Below are positions 8,659 through 16,802 of a DNA stretch of 64,000 nt, in pieces. The notes below the pieces were generated by a model that searched no databases, was not told the DNA's origin, and saw only the letters and a program-made list of their open reading frames with translations. Position numbers and translations under genes: made by a program. Source of the DNA: Bacillus wiedmannii (GTDB lineage: Bacteria; Bacillota; Bacilli; Bacillales; Bacillaceae_G); assembly GCF_001583695.1 (NCBI RefSeq), contig NZ_LOBC01000039.1, positions 124,001 through 188,000 of the forward strand. The letters run 5' to 3'. The first letter of the stretch is position 1. The number at the start of each line of letters is the position of its first letter.

Positions 8659-9178
8659 CCACCTCCAGCAATTGTTTCAATTTCTTTATCCCGTTATGAA
8701 GTCTCGATTTCACTGTTCCAATTGGAATGTTTAATATCTCTGCAATTTCTTTTTGCTGCATGTCATGATAATAAGAAAGGATTAGGACCGCTCTTTGCTC
8801 TTCTGGAACTTTCAAAATTGCTTCTCTTACTGTGAGCCGATCTTCGTGAGAAAATTCTTTTTCCTGAATTGGCACTAAAAATGGCAAAAGTGTACGCCAC
8901 TTTTTTCTCCTATTTAATTTATTAATCATAAGACGATAACCGATTTGAAATAAATACGTTTTTATTTTTCCTTTTTCAAGTTCATACATATGTTTCTTAC
9001 GCTCTAGCGTCAAAAACGTATCTTGCACAAGGTCGATACTTAATTGCTCATCTCGGTTAAATCGATACAAAAATGTGTATAGCGCTGGTTTGATTAAAAC
9101 GTATAGTTTTTCCCCAGCCTGCTTATCTCCACTTTGATACGCAAGCATGAGCTCCTCCTCAATCCCAATCTGCGCCAT
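8633..9178 (-). CDS. ECF-type RNA polymerase sigma factor
   Basis: This 181-residue sigma-70 family protein has only regions 2 and 4. Region 2 (about 25-75) includes the -10 recognition helix LSIDLVQDTFLTLERKK. Region 4 (about 120-172) contains EEQRAVLILSYYHDMQQKEI and the helix-turn-helix IPIGTVKSRLHNGIKKLKQL. It lies in a three-gene cluster: a four-helix membrane protein upstream (20-base overlap) and a single-helix protein downstream (26-base overlap). One of these may hold it at the membrane. I cannot assign it to a named B. subtilis ECF factor. Confidence 0.9.
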   Translation of the reverse strand: MAQIGIEEELMLAYQSGDKQAGEKLYVLIKPALYTFLYRFNRDEQLSIDLVQDTFLTLERKKHMYELEKGKIKTYLFQIGYRLMINKLNRRKKWRTLLPFLVPIQEKEFSHEDRLTVREAILKVPEEQRAVLILSYYHDMQQKEIAEILNIPIGTVKSRLHNGIKKLKQLLEVDEIERKSL

Positions 9179-9614
9179 GATTTTTGATCTCCTTTATTCC
9201 TTTTAACGTTAATGAAATACGGGAAATTAAATAGCAACTTGCGACAATAATCCATACTTGCGATTGATTCGTAAAAAATTGAACATACGGGTTTTGAATT
9301 GTCTGTCCGGTTGAAACTAAAATATTTAATGCTTGCACACAAATGCATGCATACACTGCAAGACAAGCCGAAATCGTATCAAATACATTCCAGCGAAAAT
9401 ACACTTTTGTTTTTGTAAAATCAATTTTATATCCATTTTTCCGTACTATATGTTTTCTATCAAATGGAATGATGATTGAAAACATAACAATCATCATGAC
9501 CCCAGCTGTAATCATTGAAACTTTAAATCCGATTGGCATCGGTAATAACAAACCACAAGAAAATACGACTATAATTCCAATTACAGCAAAACCAAGAAGT
9601 AATTTATTAGACAT
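9159..9614 (-). CDS. Four-helix membrane protein upstream of the ECF sigma gene
   Basis: I place the start at ATG 9614 behind GAGGGAGG; the open frame extends 21 codons further without a ribosome site. The 151-residue product begins MSNKLLLGFAVIGIIVVF and has four hydrophobic helices (about 5-22, 28-47, 75-95, 112-130) with short charged loops (DRKHIVRKNGYKIDFTKTK). It overlaps the sigma gene by 20 bases, so they are one operon. No family is recognised. It could sense the envelope signal for the sigma factor or simply be a member of its regulon. Confidence 0.7.
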   Translation of the reverse strand: MSNKLLLGFAVIGIIVVFSCGLLLPMPIGFKVSMITAGVMMIVMFSIIIPFDRKHIVRKNGYKIDFTKTKVYFRWNVFDTISACLAVYACICVQALNILVSTGQTIQNPYVQFFTNQSQVWIIVASCYLISRISLTLKGIKEIKNHGADWD

Positions 9615-9680
9615 AAAAAAGCCTCCCTCATCTATTCTTTCACAAATGCATACAGACGAGGAAGGCACTTCGTTCAAATA

Positions 9681-10241
9681 TTATTTTATTTTTTTAATAA
9701 TCTTTGCAGGATTCCCGCCAACTACTACGTTATCTGGCACATCTTTCGTTACAACAGCGCCAGATGCGATCACCGCATTGTCTCCAATTGTGACACCAGG
9801 ATTAATAATCGCTCTTCCGCCAATCCATACGTTATCGCCAATTGTAACTGGTTTTCCGTATTCTGATCCGCTTATGCGCTCTACTGGATCAAGCGGGTGC
9901 GTTGCTGTATAAATGTGAACACCTGGAGCTAACATACAGTTCACTCCAATTGTTACTGGGCATACGTCTAAAATTGTACAATCAAAGTTCGCGTAAAAAT
10001 TTTCGCCAACGTGAATGTTATAGCCGTAATCACATCTAAAAGAAGATTCAAGATGAATGTTATCCCCAGTCGTTCCGAATAATTCTTTTACGATTTCGCT
10101 ACGCTCTTTTAATTGTACTTCTGGCGTATCATTTAATTTTCTCGTTAATATACGAGCTTGCTCCCTCTCTTGTACTAAAACTGGATCAGCCGGTATGTAC
10201 ATTTCTCCTAGTATCATCTTTTTCTTTTCTGTTTTCATCAT
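9681..10241 (-). CDS. maa: Maltose/galactoside O-acetyltransferase (left-handed beta-helix)
   Basis: This cytosolic acetyl-CoA:sugar O-acetyltransferase of the LacA/Maa/NodL type has 186 residues. The N-terminal Mac domain starts [20 protein letters not shown]. Hexapeptide repeats follow ([38 protein letters not shown]) and the conserved TATHPLDP carries the catalytic histidine. I chose ATG 10241, 7 bases after AGGGGAT; the frame continues 14 codons upstream through a palindrome, which cannot be coding. Two palindromes at 10254-10283 lie just upstream and may be operators. Confidence 0.92.
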   Translation of the reverse strand: MMKTEKKKMILGEMYIPADPVLVQEREQARILTRKLNDTPEVQLKERSEIVKELFGTTGDNIHLESSFRCDYGYNIHVGENFYANFDCTILDVCPVTIGVNCMLAPGVHIYTATHPLDPVERISGSEYGKPVTIGDNVWIGGRAIINPGVTIGDNAVIASGAVVTKDVPDNVVVGGNPAKIIKKIK

Positions 10242-10253
10242 ACTATCCCCTTT

Positions 10254-10283
10254 CAACTTATATATATAAGTTGATGATATCAT
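10254..10283. promoter_or_regulatory. Paired palindromes upstream of maa
   Basis: CAACTTATATATATAAGTTG (10254-10273) is a perfect 20-base palindrome. It is followed directly by ATGATATCAT (10274-10283), a perfect 10-base palindrome. They sit between the acsA terminator and the maa ribosome site, where the maa promoter must be, so operator function is plausible. Confidence 0.45.
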
Positions 10284-10324
10284 AAAAAAGAAAGGTCTGA
10301 ACGTTATTTCGTTCAGACCTTTCT
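10284..10324 (-). terminator. acsA terminator
   Basis: AAGGTCTGAACG pairs with CGTTCAGACCTT across a short loop. On the minus strand it is followed by CTTTTTT. Confidence 0.85.
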
Positions 10325-10327
10325 CTC

Positions 10328-12046
10328 TTAATCTTCCATCGTTGATAAGTCACCTGTTGGTAAGTTTAATTCCCACGCTTTTAATACGCGGCGCATAATT
10401 TTACCACTTCTCGTTTTCGGTAATTTATCTCTAAATTCAATTTGTCTTGGCGCTGCATGAGCTGCTAGGCCTTTCTTTACAAATTGACGAATCTCTTCTT
10501 TTAATTCATCAGATGGTTCGTATCCTGCTCGAAGCGCGATAAATGCTTTAATGATTTCTCCGCGCACTGGATCAGGAATACCAATTACACCAGCCTCTGC
10601 AACAGCAGCATGCTCGATTAATTTGCTTTCTACTTCAAACGGACCAACGCGCTCACCTGACGTCATAATAACATCGTCAATACGTCCTTGGAACCAGAAG
10701 TATCCATCTTCATCCATATAAGCAGAGTCACCTGATACGTACCAATCTCCCGGCATAAAGTAAGATTCATACTTTTGCTGGTTATTCCAGATTCCACGCA
10801 TCATCGCTGGCCAACCTTTACCAATTGCTAAGTTACCCATTGTGTATGGAGGAACTTCATTTCCTTCATTATCAACAATCGCTGCTTTCACACCTGGAAT
10901 TGGTTTACCCATTGAACCTGGACGGATTTCCATACAAGGGTAGTTACAAATAACTTGTCCACCTGTTTCTGTCATCCACCACGTATCATGAATACGAAGT
11001 CCAAATGCATTCATACCCCAGCGAATTACTTCTGGATTTAACGGTTCACCAACGCTTAATACGTGACGAACTTGTGATAAATCATATTTTTTAATTGCGT
11101 CTTGTCCAGCTCCCATTAACATACGGAATGCTGTTGGCGCGCTGTACCAAACTGTTACACCGTAATCTTGCAGTGCTTCATACCACGCTTCTGGACTAAA
11201 GCGGCCACCTAAAACAACATTTGATGCCCCAACTAACCACGGCGCGAAAATACCGTAAGCCGTTCCTGTTACCCAGCCTGGGTCAGCTGTGCACCAATAT
11301 ACATCGTCCTCTTTTAAATCTAATACCCACTTCGCCGTTTGATAGTGCTGCACCATTGCGTTTTGCGCATGTAGCACACCTTTTGGCTTCCCAGTAGAAC
11401 CAGATGTGTAATGTAGAATTAAACCGTCTTCACGGCCTAGCCATTCGATATGTAATTCTTTTGAAGCTTGTTCAAATAAAGGATTGAACGCTACCGTTTT
11501 ACCGCCTTCTTCTACATTATCTCCAACAAGGAATACTGTTTTTAAAGCAGGTAAATCATTTAATGGTACGCGCTCTAACAATTCAGGTGTTGTAATTAAC
11601 ACTTTTGCTTCGCTATCTTCTAAACGATCGCGAACTGCGCCTTCCATAAATGCTTCAAATAGCGGACCAACGATTGCTCCCAATTTCACTGCACCTAAAA
11701 GTGCAAAATATAACTCTGGGGAACGCGGCATAAAAATAAAAACGCGATCGCCTTTTTCTACATCGCCATAATTTTTCAGGACGTTTCCTGCTTTATTAGA
11801 AAAATCCTTCATTTCCTTAAATGTATATTTCTCTTTTCGCGATCCATCTTGATAATAAAGGGCTACTTTATTCTTTCGATCGGATTTCACATGCTTATCA
11901 ATTGCCTCATACGCCATATTTACTCGACCTGTTTCATTCCAAGTAAAATTTTTATTAACCTCTTCCCAGTTAAAATTCGCGTATGCCTCATCATAATTCG
12001 GCAAATTATTTTCTCCTTTAATGACAGGAAGCGTTTCTACTTTCAT
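10328..12046 (-). CDS. acsA: Acetyl-CoA synthetase (AMP-forming)
   Basis: This 572-residue enzyme activates acetate to acetyl-CoA through acetyl-AMP, feeding acetate into central metabolism after overflow growth. ANL superfamily motifs are complete: the P-loop [11 protein letters not shown] (about 213-223), [11 protein letters not shown], the hinge region WFQGRIDD, and [14 protein letters not shown] near the end. The last holds the lysine that AcuA acetylates and AcuC deacetylates. The length equals B. subtilis AcsA. The ATG follows AGGAGGGGG. It diverges from acuABC, and the shared gap holds a CodY-like box. Confidence 0.96.
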   Translation of the reverse strand: MKVETLPVIKGENNLPNYDEAYANFNWEEVNKNFTWNETGRVNMAYEAIDKHVKSDRKNKVALYYQDGSRKEKYTFKEMKDFSNKAGNVLKNYGDVEKGDRVFIFMPRSPELYFALLGAVKLGAIVGPLFEAFMEGAVRDRLEDSEAKVLITTPELLERVPLNDLPALKTVFLVGDNVEEGGKTVAFNPLFEQASKELHIEWLGREDGLILHYTSGSTGKPKGVLHAQNAMVQHYQTAKWVLDLKEDDVYWCTADPGWVTGTAYGIFAPWLVGASNVVLGGRFSPEAWYEALQDYGVTVWYSAPTAFRMLMGAGQDAIKKYDLSQVRHVLSVGEPLNPEVIRWGMNAFGLRIHDTWWMTETGGQVICNYPCMEIRPGSMGKPIPGVKAAIVDNEGNEVPPYTMGNLAIGKGWPAMMRGIWNNQQKYESYFMPGDWYVSGDSAYMDEDGYFWFQGRIDDVIMTSGERVGPFEVESKLIEHAAVAEAGVIGIPDPVRGEIIKAFIALRAGYEPSDELKEEIRQFVKKGLAAHAAPRQIEFRDKLPKTRSGKIMRRVLKAWELNLPTGDLSTMED

Positions 12047-12100
12047 ACTTTACATCCCCCTCCTATGTATTCTATTATCTATTATAATGATATTATTTAA

Positions 12101-12115
12101 AATTTTCAGTATATT
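12101..12115. promoter_or_regulatory. CodY-like box between acsA and acuA
   Basis: AATTTTCAGTATATT matches the CodY consensus AATTTTCWGAAAATT at 13 of 15 positions. It lies 55 bases upstream of acsA and 108 upstream of acuA. CodY regulation of acsA is known in B. subtilis, so nutrient-dependent repression of acetate use fits. Confidence 0.6.
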
Positions 12116-12222
12116 TGTTGATTTTTAGACAAATTTTTAATGACAAAATTCGATTCACATCGCATATATTATAAAGTACGATATTAATAGATTCACAAAC
12201 CCTCAAGGTGGTGAGCAATACA

Positions 12223-12855
12223 TTGATCCATAAAAAAATATACAATGCCAGAAACTTAAAAACAGCGAAAGGCACTTTAATTATTGAAGGTCCTGTCTCT
12301 ACACATAACTTAGAAATGTATGAATTTCATCCAGACTTAATTGCGTTTCGTCCTGCCGAGCAGCAATATAAAGCAATTGTCGAAATTTCTAAATTACCAG
12401 AAGCTCGTCTCATTATTGCTAGACATGACCGAACGATCGTTGGATATGTTACATACTTGTATCCTGATCCACTCGAACGATGGTCAGAAGGAAAGATTGA
12501 AAACTTAATTGAACTCGGGGCAATTGAAGTTGTCCCCACCTTCCGCGGTTGCTCTGTCGGAAAGAACTTATTAGAAGTTTCAATGATGGACGATCATATG
12601 GAAGATTACATTATATTGACGACTGAATATTATTGGCACTGGGATTTAAAACAAACAGGCTTAAATGTTTGGGAATATCGAAAAGTAATGGAAAAGATGA
12701 TGAATGCTGGTGGCTTACAATGGATGGCTACAGATGATCCTGAAATTTGCTCGCATCCCGCTAACTGTTTAATGGTCCGCATCGGTAAACGCGTTGATAC
12801 GGAGTCTATTCAAGCATTTGATCGTCTACGTTTTCACAATCGTTTTATGTACTAA
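12223..12855 (+). CDS. acuA: Protein acetyltransferase controlling acetyl-CoA synthetase
   Basis: This GNAT-family lysine acetyltransferase inactivates AcsA by acetylating its catalytic lysine. I chose TTG 12223 (MIHKKIYNARNLKTAKGTLI), 9 bases from AGGTGGTG. That gives 210 residues as in B. subtilis AcuA; an upstream GTG overlaps the ribosome site. The GNAT acetyl-CoA loop is seen in PTFRGCSVGKNLLEVS (about 107-122). TTEYYWHWDLK and NAGGLQWMATDDPEICSHPA are AcuA-specific. First gene of acuABC, 18 bases before acuB. Confidence 0.95.
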   Translation: MIHKKIYNARNLKTAKGTLIIEGPVSTHNLEMYEFHPDLIAFRPAEQQYKAIVEISKLPEARLIIARHDRTIVGYVTYLYPDPLERWSEGKIENLIELGAIEVVPTFRGCSVGKNLLEVSMMDDHMEDYIILTTEYYWHWDLKQTGLNVWEYRKVMEKMMNAGGLQWMATDDPEICSHPANCLMVRIGKRVDTESIQAFDRLRFHNRFMY

Positions 12856-12873
12856 ATAAAGGGGGCAACTGGA

Positions 12874-13518
12874 ATGATTGTAGAAGAAATTATGAATCAA
12901 GATGTGGTGACACTACACCCAAACGATACAATCGAAACAGCAATCCGAACGATACGCACGAAAGGCATTCGGCACATTCCAATTGTCGATCAAAATAATC
13001 ATGTCGTAGGCATTATTTCTGATCGGGATGTAAGAGATGCAAGTCCATCAATTCTTGATGAACAAGTTCCACTCGCTATGCTGAAACAACCGCTCGACCT
13101 TATTATGAAACAACCTGTTATGACTTGCCATCCTCTTGATTTCGTTGAGGAAATTGCTACCTTATTTTTTGAAAATAAAATAGGGTGCCTTCCTGTGACA
13201 AAGGCTGGAAAGTTAGTTGGCATCATTTCTGAATCCACTGTACTGCACACGTTAGTGAAATTAACAGGAGCACATCAACCAAGTTCACAAATTGAAATTC
13301 AAGTAAAAAATGAACCTGGTATTCTTGGAAAAGTCGTTGCTATTTTTAGTGATTTGCAAATAAATATCGTGAGCGTTCTCGTCTACCCAGCAAAAGATGA
13401 GAATGATAAAGTACTCGTTTTCCGCATTCAAACGATGAATCCGCTAAAAGTGATTGATGCACTTGAAGCAGAGGGCTACCGCGTATTATGGCCGAACATT
13501 ATGGGGATGCAAGCATGA
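12874..13518 (+). CDS. acuB: Acetoin/acetate utilisation protein AcuB, CBS-CBS-ACT
   Basis: The 214-residue cytosolic protein has two CBS domains (about 1-60 and 72-130, with GIRHIPIVDQNNHVVGIISD and IGCLPVTKAGKLVGIISE) and an ACT-like C-terminus (IEIQVKNEPGILGKVVAIFS). CBS pairs usually bind adenine nucleotides, so a sensing role for AcsA modification is likely, but its exact function is unproven. The AAGGGGGC site precedes the ATG. It overlaps acuC by 4 bases (ATGA). Confidence 0.95.
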   Translation: MIVEEIMNQDVVTLHPNDTIETAIRTIRTKGIRHIPIVDQNNHVVGIISDRDVRDASPSILDEQVPLAMLKQPLDLIMKQPVMTCHPLDFVEEIATLFFENKIGCLPVTKAGKLVGIISESTVLHTLVKLTGAHQPSSQIEIQVKNEPGILGKVVAIFSDLQINIVSVLVYPAKDENDKVLVFRIQTMNPLKVIDALEAEGYRVLWPNIMGMQA

Positions 13519-14681
13519 GTAGCGCGTTTATTTATTCGGATGATTTTCGGGGCTATTCGTTTAGCCCTGATCATCCTTTTAACCAACTTCGCGTCACACT
13601 TACGTATGACTTATTACAAAAGGGTGGTTTCATCTCTCCTTCCCAAATCATCTCACCAAGGATGGCTACAGATGAAGAGATCGCCTACGTTCATACAGAG
13701 GAGTACATAAATGCGGTAAAACGTGCTGGAGAAGGTAAGTTAGAAAAATCAATTGCGATGACATATGGACTCGGTACAGAAGATACACCGATGTTTCCAA
13801 ATATGCACGAGGCAAGTGCATTACTTGTTGGCGGAACATTAACAGCTGTTGATGCTGTTCTTTCTGGGAAAGTAAAACACGCGCTTAATTTAGGCGGCGG
13901 CTTACATCACGGCTTCCGCGGCAAGGCATCTGGATTTTGCATTTATAACGATAGTTCCATCGCAATGAAATATATTCAGAAGAAATACGGTTTACGCGTC
14001 CTATATATTGATACAGATGCTCATCATGGTGATGGTGTACAATGGTCTTTTTACGACGACCCTAACGTATGCACCATTTCACTACATGAAACTGGGCGTT
14101 ATTTATTCCCTGGAACTGGCGCTGTAAATGAACGTGGACAAGGTAATGGCTATAGTTATTCTTTTAACGTTCCACTTGATGCATTTACAGAAGACGAATC
14201 GTTCTTAGATTCCTATCGAACTGTCGTAAAAGAAGTTGCCGCATACTTTAAACCGGATATTATTTTAACGCAAAATGGCGCTGACGCACATTATTACGAT
14301 CCACTTACACACCTTTGCGCAACGATGAATATTTACCGTGAAATACCGAAGCTCGCTCGCGAAATCGCTAACGAATATTGCGAAGGTCGCTGGATCGCTG
14401 TCGGCGGCGGTGGCTATGACCACTGGCGCGTCGTCCCAAGAGCTTGGGCACTCATTTGGCTCGAAATGAACAACATCCAAAACATCTCAGGTTATCTCCC
14501 TCCAGAATGGATTGACGCTTGGAAAGGACAAGCTGAAACAGAACTTCCCCTCACATGGGAAGATCCAGACAACATGTATAAACCGATCCCCCGTAAACCA
14601 GAAATTGAAGAAAAAAACGCATTAACTGTAGCGAAATCCCTTGAAATTATTCGGAATAATATGACAAAATCTTTGTACTAA
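13515..14681 (+). CDS. acuC: Protein deacetylase AcuC (class I HDAC type)
   Basis: This 388-residue zinc deacetylase removes acetyl from AcsA and reactivates it, opposing AcuA. HDAC motifs: LNLGGGLHHGFRGKASGFC (active-site His-His), DTDAHHGDGVQWSF (zinc Asp and His), SLHETGRYLFPGTG, and AVGGGGYDHWR. I chose ATG 13515 (MSSAFIYSDDFRGYSFSPDH), overlapping the acuB stop as ATGA. The frame runs 9 codons further upstream inside acuB without a ribosome site. Last gene of acuABC, closed by a hairpin terminator. Confidence 0.95.
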   Translation: MSSAFIYSDDFRGYSFSPDHPFNQLRVTLTYDLLQKGGFISPSQIISPRMATDEEIAYVHTEEYINAVKRAGEGKLEKSIAMTYGLGTEDTPMFPNMHEASALLVGGTLTAVDAVLSGKVKHALNLGGGLHHGFRGKASGFCIYNDSSIAMKYIQKKYGLRVLYIDTDAHHGDGVQWSFYDDPNVCTISLHETGRYLFPGTGAVNERGQGNGYSYSFNVPLDAFTEDESFLDSYRTVVKEVAAYFKPDIILTQNGADAHYYDPLTHLCATMNIYREIPKLAREIANEYCEGRWIAVGGGGYDHWRVVPRAWALIWLEMNNIQNISGYLPPEWIDAWKGQAETELPLTWEDPDNMYKPIPRKPEIEEKNALTVAKSLEIIRNNMTKSLY

Positions 14682-14684
14682 ACG

Positions 14685-14722
14685 AAAAGGAGGCTCGTTT
14701 TTTTAATGGCCTCCTTTTATTT
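14685..14722 (+). terminator. acuABC terminator
   Basis: AAAAGGAGGC pairs with GCCTCCTTTT across a T-rich loop. Confidence 0.85.
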
Positions 14723-14800
14723 ATTGACGACTTTTGTCGGTAAGTCGATATATTTTTAGATTCGCTGATATATTCTAATAATCGCCGATATATTTTATTT
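14723..14800 (-). repeat. Dispersed intergenic repeat, copy 1
   Basis: Read on the minus strand it holds ATATATCGGCGATT, a second ATATATCAGCGA unit, then the full core ATATCGACTTACCGACAA (complement 14734-14751). It follows the acuABC terminator directly. Five related copies occur in this window (23463, 38914, 43302, 49595, 55843 for the core starts). Confidence 0.7.
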
Positions 14801-14844
14801 AAGAATTAGCCGGTCCAATTTTTATAAGAAAAGGTAGTGATATT

Positions 14845-15684
14845 ATGTGGAAACAACAAATAATCAACACGAAACGTGGCACATTTGAACTTTTTACAAA
14901 AGGAAATGGCGAACCGCTTTGCATTACACATCACTATTCACAATTTAATGAAACTGGTGATTACTTTGCAGATGTTTTTACTTCTACGCATCGTGTATTC
15001 CTCATTAATTTAAGAGATGCTGGTAACTCAGCAAAAGCCAATTCAGAAAAAGAATTAAGTATGATTGAAACAGTTCACGACTTAGAAGCAATACGAGAAG
15101 CTTTACAACTCCCAACATGGCATTTCGCCGGTCATTCAACAGGTGGTATGCTTGGACTTTTATATGCAATTACATATCCAAATTCCTTACAATCATTAGT
15201 CGTGGCCGGAGCTGCAGCAAATAATTATACCGAAACACCATTTTGCATTTATCACCCAGCACATCCTCAGTTTCATTATATGCAACAGCTCGTCGAAAAC
15301 TTAAAAAGCCCTCACCTTACAAGTGAAGAACGGAAAGAACTATCTACTAAGAGGACAAAATTATCATTGTATAAACCTGAAAACTACAACTCTTATTTTT
15401 GTAAACCAATCAAAAAAACAATGTCTGCTAGCCGGATGAACGCTTTCTCTCACGAATATCCTTCATTTGATTTAAGAAAGTACTTACCTTCTATCAATAT
15501 AAAAACGCTAATTATTTGCGGAAGACACGATGTACAGTGCCCGATCCAATATTCTATCGAGATGCATGAGGGTATACGTAATTCTATCTTTGTGACATTT
15601 GAGGAGAGTAACCATTATCCTCTTTTAGAAGAATCTGCTCAGTTTACTTCTACTACTCAAACATTTTATAAATCGTTACACTAG
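14845..15684 (+). CDS. Alpha/beta-fold hydrolase
   Basis: The 279-residue enzyme has the nucleophile elbow GHSTGGMLG (Ser98), an acid in ICGRHDVQCP (about Asp235) and the histidine in ESNHYPLLEE (about 258-267). This is the complete triad of prolyl-aminopeptidase-like hydrolases. There is no signal peptide, so it is cytosolic. The substrate cannot be read from the sequence. The ribosome site (AAGGTAGTGAT) is moderate. It is monocistronic with its own terminator. Confidence 0.88.
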   Translation: MWKQQIINTKRGTFELFTKGNGEPLCITHHYSQFNETGDYFADVFTSTHRVFLINLRDAGNSAKANSEKELSMIETVHDLEAIREALQLPTWHFAGHSTGGMLGLLYAITYPNSLQSLVVAGAAANNYTETPFCIYHPAHPQFHYMQQLVENLKSPHLTSEERKELSTKRTKLSLYKPENYNSYFCKPIKKTMSASRMNAFSHEYPSFDLRKYLPSINIKTLIICGRHDVQCPIQYSIEMHEGIRNSIFVTFEESNHYPLLEESAQFTSTTQTFYKSLH

Positions 15685-15701
15685 TACCGCTATTATTAAG
15701 G

Positions 15702-15740
15702 AAAGCTCACAGTCTCTATAAGACTATGAGCTTTTTTAAA
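15702..15740. terminator. Terminator between the hydrolase and a small membrane protein
   Basis: AAAGCTCACAGTCT pairs with AGACTATGAGCTTT (one mismatch), followed by Ts. It serves the plus-strand hydrolase. Confidence 0.85.
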
Positions 15741-15749
15741 AGAAATATT

Positions 15750-15998
15750 TCACACTAGAAACAACAAGAAGAACAAAAAAATCATTAAACCTACATCAAG
15801 TAATACTGCCTTTTGATCTCCTTCTTTTAAACTTATCATAAAACTAGAAATTATTTTAATTCCAAAAAAGAACATCATAAATAACCCACCGAAATGATCA
15901 TTCGTAGAATCTTCATCATAAAACATTTGTATTGCACCAATAATTAATAAAATAAGTACGATATTCGTTCCAATCTTTAAAGCCTTGTTATGTAGCAC
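15750..15998 (-). CDS. Small membrane protein, 82 residues
   Basis: GTG start (VLHNKALKIGTNIVLILLII). Three hydrophobic helices lie at about 8-24, 37-56 and 64-82, the last reaching the C-terminus (LMIFLFFLLFLV). An AGGAGA lies 12 bases upstream, so the start is uncertain. No family is recognised. It is convergent with the hydrolase gene. Confidence 0.55.
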   Translation of the reverse strand: MLHNKALKIGTNIVLILLIIGAIQMFYDEDSTNDHFGGLFMMFFFGIKIISSFMISLKEGDQKAVLLDVGLMIFLFFLLFLV

Positions 15999-16084
15999 GC
16001 CCTCTCATGCTCTCCTATGTTTTATCTCTCTTTATATTTTAACATAAATTACCTATTATTCCCTTTTCGTTCAAATAACATAAA

Positions 16085-16110
16085 AAACCTGCCCATTACT
16101 CGGCAGGTAC
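16085..16110 (-). terminator. Terminator of the two-component operon
   Basis: CCTGCC / GGCAGG (16088-16106) is followed on the minus strand by TTTTTT. Confidence 0.75.
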
Positions 16111-16111
16111 A

Positions 16112-16801
16112 TTACACGTTAAAGCGATAACCAGCTCCCCATACTGTTTCAATATATTGCGGGTGGGCGGGATCTCTTTCAATTTTTTCACGTAGCTTTC
16201 TAATGTGAACAACGACAGTGGCTAAATCGCCAGCTGAGTCTAGTCCCCAAATACGTTCAAATAACTGTTCTTTATTTAATACTTGGTTTGGATGCGTTAC
16301 AAAGAATGTTAATAAATCAAATTCCTTCGTTGTAAACGCGATTTCTTCATTGTTTATACAAACTTTTCTCGCTCGCTGGTCAATAGAAATTCCGTGAATG
16401 TATAGCGTATCGCGTTGCTTACTCACATTTCCTGATAATCTTTCATAACGAGAAATATGAGCTTTTACCCTTGCGACTAATTCACTCGGGCTAAACGGTT
16501 TCGTTATATAATCATCTGCTCCTAAACCGAGTCCGCGAATTTTATCTATATCTTCCTTCTTTGCTGAAACAAGTAAAATCGGAATATCTTTTATAGCTCG
16601 AATTTGCTTACAAATTTCAAATCCATTCATTTTTGGAAGCATAATATCTAAAATAATTAAATCGTAGTCTTCCTGAAGAGCCATTTGTAGACCTATTTCT
16701 CCTGAATGCTCTACATCGACTTGAAAATCACTAATTTCTAAATAATCTCGCTGTAATTCTGCAATACTTATTTCATCTTCTACTAGTAAAATTCTCTTCA
16801 T
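16112..16801 (-). CDS. Two-component response regulator, OmpR/PhoB family
   Basis: 229 residues from ATG 16801, just after the kinase stop. The receiver domain has the acidic pair VEDE, phospho-acceptor Asp52 (LIILDIMLPKMNG), then VSAKK and the GADDYITKPFSPSEL switch. The winged-helix DNA-binding domain (about 130-229) contains TKEFDLLTFFVTHPNQVL and VVVHIRKLREKIERDP. A longer GTG start at 16813 overlaps the kinase. It is cotranscribed with and presumably phosphorylated by the following kinase. The regulon is unknown. Confidence 0.92.
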   Translation of the reverse strand: MKRILLVEDEISIAELQRDYLEISDFQVDVEHSGEIGLQMALQEDYDLIILDIMLPKMNGFEICKQIRAIKDIPILLVSAKKEDIDKIRGLGLGADDYITKPFSPSELVARVKAHISRYERLSGNVSKQRDTLYIHGISIDQRARKVCINNEEIAFTTKEFDLLTFFVTHPNQVLNKEQLFERIWGLDSAGDLATVVVHIRKLREKIERDPAHPQYIETVWGAGYRFNV

Positions 16802-16802
16802 T

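Noticed and set aside
9343-9912. 189-codon plus-strand open frame across the membrane-protein and maa genes
   Set aside because: It lies opposite two well-supported genes and crosses their boundary; composition is antisense-like.
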